DNA from: Chlorella sorokiniana
Lineage: Eukaryota > Chlorophyta > Trebouxiophyceae > Chlorellales > Chlorellaceae
Length of the DNA stretch: 64,000 nt
NCBI GenBank assembly: GCA_025917655.1
Contig: CP084611.1
Span: 4,402,001-4,466,000, forward strand
Direction: 5' to 3'
Below the pieces are notes generated by a model, which was not told where the DNA came from, searched no databases, and saw only the letters and a program-made list of their open reading frames with translations. This document shows, in pieces, positions 48,814 to 58,373 of this stretch. Position numbers and translations under genes: made by a program. Positions within the stretch are counted from its first letter, which is position 1; every line of letters begins with the position of its first letter.

Positions 48814-50072
48814 ATGAAAAGAGTTGCCATCGTATCGGGCACGGCGTTCATGGCCAGCACCATCGAGGACAGCGTCAGCGATTCTGGGTGCTCTCCTGGC
48901 GGTATTTCCCTCGTTTTCGTGGCCTACAGGTTCTTTCGTCTGCATCCAGTGTCGTTTGAGCCTCTCTAACGGCTCTCGAGAGTTCTCCGACACATCTTAA
49001 ACTGCCTGCGCGGCCCTCAGCACTTCTTCAGAATGCTTCAACGCGCAGCATCTGCGCTTGGGGGCCCTGTAGCAGGCGTGGGTGAGGCAGGGTTGGCGTG
49101 CTGGCTTCGGCACCCTCCCTGTCGCCTGCGGCTCGCTGCTTACGCTAACGCTCCGCTCCTGCGCGTCGCATCCGAACAAATCGCCATGGTCTCCATGTGC
49201 TGCAGGGCTGGCATGTGCGATGTGGCGTGGCTTGGCCTTCACAGCTAGCGGCGTGGCCCAGGCCGCGGCGGAGGCCGGCGACCGCCCCTGGCTGGCGACC
49301 CAAGTGAGCGGGGTGGTGCCGCCTGCTGACGTGGCTGTTGTGCGCGCACACACTGCACCGCGCAGGAGCGGCTCGCTGGGGCCAGAACTCGTACAACCAG
49401 CCTACATACTTTCTGTCTTTGCTTTTCACACGCCCGGCTGCTCTGACGCCAGGCGTGCGGGAGGCCCGGCGCCACCAGCCGTCGTCGGTGCTGGAGCCGC
49501 CGCTGCTGCACGACAGCCTCTCTGAAGCAACTTACGACTACCGGGCATCCGCGCGAGCGCGGGCCACCGGCCACCGCCTCTCCTCAATCACCGAGCCCGA
49601 CTACTACCTGTGAGTTCCAGCGGGACAGGATCATCACTCAAACCCCTGCTTGTTTGTGCCTGTGGCATTGCTTCCTTCTCCTCTCACGTGGTCACCCTCG
49701 ATCCCTTGCTGCAGCAACAATTCACTGTCGGAAGGAACCTATGGCATGCCCAGCACCCTGCAACGCCGGGCATCCCGCAACCAGGTTGGCAAGCCGGACA
49801 GCGGCGGGCTGCATGGCAGGCAACCACGCCGCCTGTCACGGAGCACGGCATGCGCACCCTGCAGCTACTCGTCTCCTAGCGTGTGTGCAAAACATTCACT
49901 GGTGACTGCGCCCCTCACAATCTTGCAGGGTGGCATGTCGGCTGGCAGGGCAGGGCGCCCCACCGTGCAGCGCATCGTGGTGGCCAGCTCAGCGGCCAGC
50001 CAGGCGGCGGAGCGTCTGCACGACTCCTACTCAGAGATCGACTACACCTCCCCGTACAAGCATAGGCGCTGA
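48814..50072 (+). CDS. Unrecognised multi-exon gene with repeated Ser-x-Ser-Glu/Tyr motifs
   Basis: No family recognised. The last three exons are well supported by splice sites: about 49453-49611 (PSSVLEPPLLHDSLSEATYD ending SSITEPDYYL), 49716-49783 (NNSLSEGTYGMPSTLQRRAS) and 49928-50072 (PTVQRIVVASSAASQAAERL, HDSYSEIDYTSPYKHRR, TGA). A related motif recurs once per exon: LHDSLSEATYDY, NNSLSEGTYGMP, LHDSYSEIDYTSP. An upstream exon around 49207-49301 reads AMWRGLAFTASGVAQAAAEA. The 5' part is tentative; an ATG at 48814 (MKRVAIVSGTAFMASTIEDS) is a plausible start. The protein looks soluble and Ser/Arg/Ala-rich. The regular Ser-Glu-Tyr motifs could be short docking or phosphorylation sites; this is inference. 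Confidence 0.45.
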
Positions 50073-50696
50073 GGGAGGGCAAGCTGGGCATGGCTTGATG
50101 CCTTTCCCAGTGTGTGGCACCCCGCCCCGCCTGCCCTGCTCTCCCGTATTGACTGCGTCAAGGCACCCTGGGCTTGTGCCGCTCTGTTCTGGCTTCACAT
50201 TTTGTGCATCTGCTTCATTGGCTCTATGTAATGCTTGAAAATTTTGTCTTGCAGCCATCACATGTAACAATAGTGTCTCTTGCCGTCGGACGATGATGCC
50301 CACCCTTTGTGAACAGTGCCTGGCTCAAGTGCTGCTGCACTACCCATGATCCTCAGCACGGGCTGCATCTGGTCCTAGATCATCATTATACAAGCAGTGC
50401 TTGCCCTGCCCTGCAAGGACGAAGCAGCCGAAGGAGGCCAGGCTGCATGAATCCTGCAATGGGAACTTCACCTGACGACGGTCGGGAGCGGCCAGGCTGG
50501 CGCAGGGTGAGGTGGCCATTTTGAGGCCCGTGGGCCGCAGCTGCAATCAGTTCACCCGTCATTGCTGTTGCCGGCTTCTGTGCTGCCCTTCTGGTTCTCC
50601 CACACTCGCGGCGGGGCCCGCTCCCGCCGGGCCCACACTGGCAGCCGAGAGAAGCGAGCCCTGAACGGCCATAGATAGAGCTATCTGCTTTGCATC
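50073..50696. other. Intergenic region with poly(A) signals and the TPS promoter
   Basis: Two TGTAA pentamers (50227-50231 and 50263-50267) lie about 160 and 190 bases past the previous stop and probably end that transcript. The rest should be the promoter and leader of the trehalose-phosphate synthase gene. No exon was recognised. Confidence 0.5.
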
Positions 50697-53600
50697 ATGC
50701 AGTTCTCGAGAAAATCGTTCAGCAACCTCGCCGCCTTGGCGCAGGGGGACTTCGGTGGCAGCATGGGCGAGCTGCAGGGTGGTGGCCCGCTGTCGCAGGC
50801 AGGCGTGGTGAAGGGCAGCAGGACGTCCATTGAGGACATGCAAGGGACCAAGACCTCTAGGTGAGCTCGCCGAAAGCCGATGGCCTGCCTGCGACACCCT
50901 TCGCCGATACCACCCTGCACCTCCCCTGGCGTGCAGGCTGATCTTTGTCACCAATCACCTGCCGCTCAAGGTCAGCAAAGACGATGTTGGGGGCTGGACC
51001 TTCGAGTGGGACCCGGACGCTCTCGTTCTGCAGGCCAAGGAGGGCCTGCCCGAGGACATGGACGCCGTCTACGTTGGCTGCCTGCCGGTGGAAATAGAGG
51101 GCCATGAGCAGGAGGTGGGAGGCAGCTCCGCTTCCTGTTCAACGTGTCAAGGACAGGGGGAACACAGCCATGGTTTTTTGGAGGACCGTTGCTGCGCGCA
51201 GCAGGCGGGCGGGCACGCGGCGCATTATTCAACCCGAGACCCGGCGCCGTTACCCTTGTTTCTCTGCTGTCTCTTGTTCCTGCTGCAACACGCCTGCACC
51301 TGGGCACATGCAAGATTTGTGTTGATTGTTGATGAGCTGTGTCCTGCCTGGCTGTGCCGCCTGCAGGAGGTGTCCCAGCAGCTGCTGTCCGAGTTCAACT
51401 GCCACCCAGTGTTCTTGGGCGCGGACCTCAAAACCAACTACTACAAGCGTGAGCACTGCCTGGGGAGTGTCGCATCGCATGATACGAGGAAGCCTGATAC
51501 CTGTCGGTGTTCCTCGCGGCCGCCCGCCGGGAAGTTGGGCGCAATGCATGAGCGGACAACCTCGAGCGCCTCGCCCGTGTTTTGCCCCCTCCTTCCCGCA
51601 GGGTTTGCAAGCAGCAGCTGTGGCCCATCCTGCACTACCTCATCCCGCTGTCGCCCTACTCGCTGGGGCGCTTCGACCCCAGCCTGTGGTCCGCCTACGT
51701 GCGCGCCAACATGGCGTTTGCCAACAAGCTGGTCGAGGTGCGCGCTGCGCTGGCCGCACGCACTTCTGTGCCTTCATTCGCGCGGCAAGCAGTCCCAGCC
51801 TGATTGGGGGCGCCGGTGCCGGTGCCAGCAGACCCGGAGGGCTGCCACAGGGGCTGGCATGCCGCCACGAACATGCCCGACCTCCCGGCCACCTGCCCCG
51901 GCACCCATCCCCACCCACATCGCCCCCACCATCACCGCCACCCAAACACGCAACTGTCGTCCCCACCTTGCTGTTCCCTCACTGCGCACCCGCCGCGCTC
52001 CCGCCGCCCCAAACCAGGTGCTGGGTTCCCTGGAGGACGATTACGTCTGGGTGCACGACTACCACCTGCTGGTGCTGCCCTCCCTGCTGCGCAAGCGCTT
52101 CCACCGCATCAAGTGCGGCATCTTCCTGCACTCCCCTTCCCCTCCTCCGAGCTCTTCCGCACCTTCCCCCGGCGAGAGGAGATCATCCGGTCCATGCTCA
52201 ATGCAGGTGGGCCCTGGGCTGTCCCAGCGCGGATGGGGCTGGGCCGCCGCAGCCCGCGCTTGCCAAGCTGCGCCAGAATGTCTTTGGCCGCCTGAAGCAA
52301 ACCTCGGCTGGCTGCCTTCGCATTGGGTCCTTGATTACCCCCCGCACACCCCCTTCCCCCGGTCCCCCCACCCCCCCCACCCCCACCTCACCCCCACACA
52401 CAGATCTCATCGGCTTCCACACCTTTGACTACGCGCGCCACTTCCTGTCCTGCTGCTCACGCATGCTGGGCCTGGAGCACAAGACGAGCCGCGGCTCCAT
52501 CATAGTCGAGTACTACGGCCGCGACGTGGGCATCAAAATCATGCCCACAGGTGGGTGGGCTGTGGGCATGGCGTGGCCTGCGTGTCTGCTCCTGGGTGGC
52601 TGGGTGGCTTGGTGGGCGCAGGTGGGTGGGGGTTGGTGGCATGTGTGTTTGGGTTTGGGTGGGTGGTTGATGGGTGAGGGGTGGTTGGGGCAGGGGGTGC
52701 GCCAGTGGGCGGACCTAGTTTTGGGGTGACGAAGAGGGTTGGGGAAGGTGGGGGTCTGCTGACAGTCCGCTTGCAAGCCAGGACGCCCCTCAATGTCCTC
52801 TTGGCCCTGCCTGCCCTCCCCTGCTGCCCCGCAGGTGTGAACCCAGAGCGCCTGCTCAGCGGCTTCGCCTGGAACGACACGATATGGCGGCAGGGCGAGC
52901 TGGCGGCTCAGTTCCAGGGCAAGACGGTGCTGCTGGGGGTGGACGACATGGACGTGTTCAAGGGGATAGAGCTCAAACTGCAGGTGGGGCCCGAGAAAAG
53001 GGGTCTGGCGCTGCGTCGCCGCTGCAGCCCATCCATCCCGCTGTTGGCTGAGACGAGGGCCAGCAGGCCAGGCGCCCACGCCGCTGGCAGGCGGGCAGAC
53101 TGCGCCTGCCGCCGCTGCGCGGGAGGTGGTCGACGTGCTGGCAGCCTCCCACCTGCCCCCTCCCTTCTTCCCTGCAGGCATTTGAGCAGGTGCTGGCGCA
53201 CCACCCCGAGTGGCGCGGCAAGCTGGTGCTGGTGCAGGTCACCTCGGCCCCCAGGTGCGCCGCTGCCTACACCCCACGTGTGCGGCAGGGGCACCGGGTG
53301 CCGCCTCTGCCAATCAACGCCATGCTCCCTTGTTGTTCCTCATTTTTTTCCTGGATCTGCCTCTCCTTCGTGCTCCCTCCTGCCAACGCGACACACACAC
53401 ACATACTCCTCACCCACCCGCCTGCTCCCTGCGCTGCAGGGCCCCTGGCAAGGACGTGGAGGAGCTTCAGCGGTTTGTGCTGGACCTGGTGGAAAGCATC
53501 AACACGCGGTACCGCTCTGCCGGCTACGAGCCCGTGGTCTGGCTGGAGCGTCCGGTGCCGCTGTACGAAAAAATTGCGCTGTACTCGATCGCAGGTAGGC

Positions 53601-56202
53601 GGTTGCTGCTGCTAGATTTGCCTGTTGCTGACTCGGCACGGCTGCCTGTTGTCGGCAGGGGTGGAGGGTGGGCTGTTCCGTCGCCAGTGCCGCCATTCCT
53701 GCTGCTGCTTACACCCTGCGGCCCTTGCACCGCCCCCGACCCCGCGTGCAGACGTGGCTGTGGTGACTGCCACCCGTGACGGCATGAACCTGGTCCCTTA
53801 CGAGTACGTGGTGTGCCGCCAGGGCCCAGCCCAGGCCGCTGCGCCCGGAAACGGCGCCGCGGCGCGCGCCCCGACAAGCGGCACAGCATGCTGGTGGTGT
53901 CCGAGTTTGTGGGCTGCTCGCCGTCGCTGTCGGGGGCCATCCGCGTCAACCCGTGGAGCATAGAGGCGGTGCGTTTCGGGAGGGGGGCAGCTTGATCTGT
54001 GTGGGCGCAGCCTTCAGCCTCACCTCCGTGTGCCTCCTCCTCTGCCGCCACCGACGCCTGGGGAGGCTCCCTCCCGACGCATCTTGCGACACCCCATCCG
54101 CGCCTTGCCACCCTGCCGTGCGCCTCCTCACGCTGAGCTCGTTGTGCACGACCCCCACTCACCCACATGACCACCCTGTTGCCCCCTCCCTCCCTCCCCA
54201 ACCTTCGCAACCCACGCAGGTGCGCGATGCCATCTACGCCGCCATCCGGCTGCCGCTGGTGGACCGCCACATCCGACACGAGAAGCACTGGAAGTATGTG
54301 AGCAACCACACGGTGCAGTTCTGGGCCAAGGTGAGGAGGGGCTGAGGGGGTTGCGGCCGGAGCTGGGGCTGGTGTTTGGATTGGATTGCAGGGGCACGAC
54401 TCTTGCACAGCTGATATAGCCGCCTCGGCAGCACAGGACTGGAAAGGGCCGAGCTGCTGAATGGCCACCGCGGCCGTTTGTGCACTGAAGCCAGGAGCAG
54501 GAAGAAGCAAACGCCAGCAAGCCTCTGGCAGCGCCGTCACTCGGCGGCGGCGCCGCCCTGCCCGCCCGCCGTGGCTCACATATGCGACGCCCTCCCTTCC
54601 TCCCTGCCCCGCAGTCCTACGTGGCCGACCTGCAGCGCTTCACCAAGAACCACTCCAAGCTGCAGTGCTTCGACCTGGGCTTTGCGCTGGACACCTTCCG
54701 CATGGTGGCCCTCACCTCCAACTTCCGCAAGCTGCAGTCTGAGGTGGTGCTCAAAGCGTGCCAGCGGTGAGGGCCGGGTGGTGTGTGCTGCCAGGGCTGC
54801 CAGGGTGCTGGGGTGGGGCGGGTTGGGGTGCGTGGCTTTTGGGCTTGGAAGGGAGGGTGGTGGTGGGGGTTTGCATGTGAGGTAGGGGCTCCAAGTGCGG
54901 GCGCGCTGTGTCAGCCGCCGTGGCCCCTTAACTAGTCCCTCCAGGGCCCTCCTGGCTTTGGAACCTGCAGCTCGGCACCTGCCCAATCCCTGCATGCCTG
55001 GGCTCTAAAGCCAGCTGCTCCTACACTTGACAGTTCCACCGGTGCTGCCACCCTCCACTCTTTACCCTTGCCCCCCTCCAAAAACAACTCACATGAAATT
55101 CGCAGCGCATCCCGCCGCGTCTTCCTGCTGGATCACGACGGCACCCTGGTGGCCCAGTCCACCATCTCCAGCAGGCCCTCGCAGGAGGTGCTCAAGTGAG
55201 CGCCACGTCGGCCGGCACAGTTGCCCTGGCGGCAGCGTCAGGGGCGGGGCAAGCCGCTCCCCGCATGCCCGCCTTGCCCCGCATGCCTTGGTCCGCCTGT
55301 ATTCCACTCCGACACGCACGCTCCTACACACGCATGGCCTGATGTTGCGCCCGCCCCTCTCCCCCCGCCCCCAAACCCCCACCCTCCCTCGCCATCACCC
55401 GCAGCATGCTGTCGGCGCTCACCTCCGACCCGCGCAACAGCGTCCACATCATCTCGGGCGCGCCCGCGCTGAGCTGGCAGACTGGTTCGGCTCCGTGGTG
55501 GGTGCAGCTTGCGCCCAGGGGTGGGGTTGGGGTTGGGGTGGGGGAGGGCTGCTTGTCTTATCGGTCCAGTGGCACGGGTCTGCCTGTGCTGTGGCGGGCT
55601 CCCACAGACGGGCACTCCGCCTCACAATCAAGCGGGACCCCCACTCACAAGCAGTTTTACGTGTTGCCCCCACCCCCACCCCACCCCCGGCCCCTCAAAC
55701 AGGAGAACCTGGGCCTGGCGGCGGAGCACGGTTTCTACTGGCGCCCCAGCGCCGCAGCGAGTGGGTGGTGCAGGACCCAGAAGCGCGCTTCGGCTGGAAG
55801 GACATCGTGCTGCCCATCCTGCAGGCAAGAGGCGGCCGGCCTGCCTCTTGCTGCTGGCCCCAGAGAGCAGCGCTGCTGCGGGCGCCTGCGTCGCCAGGAC
55901 ACGCCGCGCCCGCTGCCCCACCAATCGCGGCGATCCCGGCCGCGCCCTGCCCTCCTCGCCGCCTCCGCGCTGGCGGCGCACCGCCCACGCCGCCGCTTGG
56001 CCGCCTGCCTGCCTTGCCCGCAGGTGTACACCGAGTCCACCGACGGCTCCTTCATCGAGGCCAAGGAGAGCGCGCTGGTGTGGCACTACCGCGACGCCGA
56101 CCCGACTTCGGCTCCTGGCAGGCCAAGGAGCTGCTGGACCACCTGGAGGGGGTGCTCAGCAACGAGCCCATCGAGGTGGGTGGGTGGGTGTGTGGGTGGG
56201 TG

Positions 56203-56235
<33 letters not shown>

Positions 56236-57362
56236 GGGGTGAGCTGGGGCCGGCATGTTTTGACTGCGTGTGGCTGTTGTTTCTTGGGGAGGGGGTGAAG
56301 CCAGGCTGGCATCGGGGTGGGCGTGTTGTTGGCGGGATGTGGATGTGGGTGTGCCTTCGCAGAGCATGCTGGCCCACCCTCACAGAGGCCCGCATGCCCT
56401 CACGCGCCCCCATCCCCCGCCCGACGCCGCAGGTTGTGCCCGGGCAGACGATAGTGGAGGTGAAGCCACAGGGTGTGTCCAAGGGCAAGATGGTGGAGAG
56501 GATACTGCACGAGCTGACCGCCGGCGCGGGCGACGCCTCCCGACTTTGTGCTGTGCATCGGCAACGACCGCTCAGGCACGCCGTTGCTGCTGCTGCTGCT
56601 GCTGTGCCCCGTCGGCACCCCCACCCCTTCCTGCTCGCATGGGCAGCTTCGAGTGGCACCGCACATGGCATATGCAGCTCTGCGGTTGCAAAAAGCGCTT
56701 GCGCTCCTGCGTCTGACGCTTAGAATGCACGGGTGGCGGGCCTGGTGAAGCCGGGCGGCAGCACGGCTTCCTCCGCTGCGGCCGACGTCGCGCGCCGCAC
56801 CCCCGGCGCCCAGCCATGGTCATGGAATCAGCCCCTGACCCCGCAACGCCGCCCTCCCCACCCGCTGTCTTTCCATTGCATCACCCCTGCCGCAGACGAG
56901 GACATGTTCACCGCGACTGAGAACATGCAGTTCAGCCCGCACATGCCCGCCGAGGTGTTTGCGTGCACAGTGGGCCAGAAACCCAGCAAGGCGCCCTTCT
57001 ATGTCAACGATCCAGCGGACGTGGTGGCGACGCTCAGCAAGCTGGCAGAGGCGCGCGCCCGACGCCCCCCGCCGCCTCGCCTTCTGTGTCGTTCGCATGA
57101 AGAGGGCGGGCGGAGCGTGGCCCCGCCGTGCGCAATTTTCCCGCTACCCCCTTTTTCCCCGCACCGCCCCTGGATTCTTCTCCACGACGTGTTGAGTGTG
57201 AAGGCATGCTGGCAGTGGGTCCGCATGCATGACCCCGATACTGTGACCCAAACTAAGGCGGTCAGACGGGCTTGGGGGCGGCAGCAGGCAGGGGCAGCCC
57301 CAGCGACCCCCTCCCTCCTTGCGCTTTGCGCTTGTTGCGACTCACGATCTCAAATGCTCTGA
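50697..57362 (+). CDS. TPS: Class II trehalose-6-phosphate synthase/phosphatase-like protein
   Basis: Two-domain protein: GT20 glycosyltransferase then HAD phosphatase. Start MQFSRKSFSNLAALAQGDF at 50697. The TPS part has IFVTNHLPLKV, YYKRFCKQQLWPILHYLIPL (junction across an intron), DDYVWVHDYHLLVLPSLLRK, DLIGFHTFDYARHFLSCCSR, VLLGVDDMDVFKGIELKLQ, RDGMNLVPYEYVV and SEFVGCSPSLSGAIRVNPWS. The TPP part has LLDHDGTLV, HIISGAP, GLAAEHGFYWRP, EVKPQGVSKGKMVERIL and CIGNDRSDEDMF. Two arginines that bind UDP-glucose and glucose-6-phosphate in active TPS are replaced (His in TNHLP, Asp in VDDMD), as in plant class II proteins. The TPS half is therefore probably regulatory, while the phosphatase motifs look complete. 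About 17 exons, with several one-base frame losses. The end is uncertain: the frame as read stops at 57362, but a one-base shift would stop at 57098-57100. Confidence 0.9.
56205..56232. repeat. GT dinucleotide microsatellite in a TPS intron
   Basis: About fourteen GT units within an intron of the TPS gene, flanked by GGGT-rich sequence. Likely simple-sequence slippage. Confidence 0.75.
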
Positions 57363-57912
57363 GAGCGGGATGGAGTTGCCGGCGGCTCGAAATGTTGAGT
57401 TCCGGGGTCAGAGCAGGACAAGCCGCCCGCAGTCCATGGTGCACCTGCCCCACTGCTCACCACCACCGCCACTAATCCCCGCACATTTGGATCGCACATT
57501 GCCTCTCTGCCGCAAACAGCCCACCCAGAGCCCCACCTGCAGTCTAACCGACCCGCACTCTCTCCTGTCAGCTTGGCGCCCCGCCTGACAGCAGCAGGTG
57601 CGAGGCGAGGCTTGATCAATGCCCCCTGCGTGCATCGCGCCATCGCCTGTGTTGGGCCGGGGGCTGTGCCGCCGGAGGCACTCGCCGTGCTGGAGCATGA
57701 GCGTGGCACCGATGCAAGCCGCACCGGCGCTGGCGAGTGGCCGTCGTCATGGACAGGCATTGCCCCCGCCGACACGGCACGAGTCATCACCAGTCTCACT
57801 CATGCCCCGCCGCCGCACCCTTTCCCACCCTGCTGCGCAGAGCGACGCTCGCCCCGTTTGGACGTTGTTAAGCTGGAGAACCCTACTTATCCCGCGTTAA
57901 CTTACTGTGCTC
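57363..57912. promoter_or_regulatory. Promoter and leader region of the polyamine gene
   Basis: About 550 bases between the TPS end and the uORF start. No exon or clear TATA box was recognised. It should contain the TPS 3' end and the promoter and early 5' leader of the AdoMetDC-ODC transcript. Confidence 0.4.
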
Positions 57913-58212
57913 ATGAACACGAAAATTGACGGCAGTAGTAGTCGTTTTAGCAGCAAGAACACTAGGCACCAGGCGCCGGAGCCGCCGCTGCCACCCATTG
58001 TGGCCGAGCTGCGCCCTTGGGCCGCTGTCAAGTTCACCGCAGGCTTCTGCGACGTGAGTGGCCGCTGTGTGCTTGCGGATCTGGTTGGTCGTCTCTCTGG
58101 TGCCCCCAGCTGGTTGTGTTTTTCGCTGTGATCAATGCATGGGGTGCTACCCGCGCAGCCGCCTCATCCCGTCCTCCCCCTCCCTGCGCAGTGCGTGAAG
58201 AAGCCATCATAG
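57913..58212 (+). promoter_or_regulatory. Conserved AdoMetDC upstream ORF (53 residues, spliced)
   Basis: A small peptide-coding uORF in the 5' leader of the AdoMetDC-ODC mRNA. Exon 1 is 57913-58053 (starts MNTKIDGSSSRFSSKN). A GT-AG intron spans 58054-58191 (donor gtgagt, acceptor gcgcag). Exon 2, 58192-58212, encodes Cys-Val-Lys-Lys-Pro-Ser and TAG. The Ser-rich start, the block ELRP..A.VKF and the end CDCVKKPS line up with the conserved plant AdoMetDC uORF as I remember it (DVRP..GIKKF and an NC-[AV]-RKPS end). In plants this peptide stalls ribosomes when polyamines are high. It ends about 160 bases before the main start. I found no overlapping tiny uORF like the one in land plants. Confidence 0.87.
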
Positions 58213-58303
58213 CAGGACGCGTGTGCCTGGCCCCACCCGACATTAGCGCGTGAACCCTTAGAAACCGCAGCAGCGCCCCCTCCTAGTATCAGCCCGCCCG
58301 CCC

Positions 58304-58325
58304 TTTTTTTTTTTTTTTTTTTTTT
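58304..58325. repeat. 22-base poly(T) run in the leader
   Basis: An uninterrupted run of 22 T residues between the uORF stop and the main AdoMetDC start. It may lie in the mature leader, as poly(U), or be a tract before a further splice acceptor. Its length is likely to be unreliable in sequencing. Confidence 0.8.
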
Positions 58326-58373
58326 GCCACGCGACCCCCGCTTCCGACGCCGCCGCACGCCGCACCAGCAACA

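Noticed and set aside
58304-58325. Poly(T) run as an RNA polymerase III terminator or retroposed tail
   Set aside because: No tRNA- or SINE-like sequence or target-site duplication was seen next to it, and it lies within an mRNA leader.
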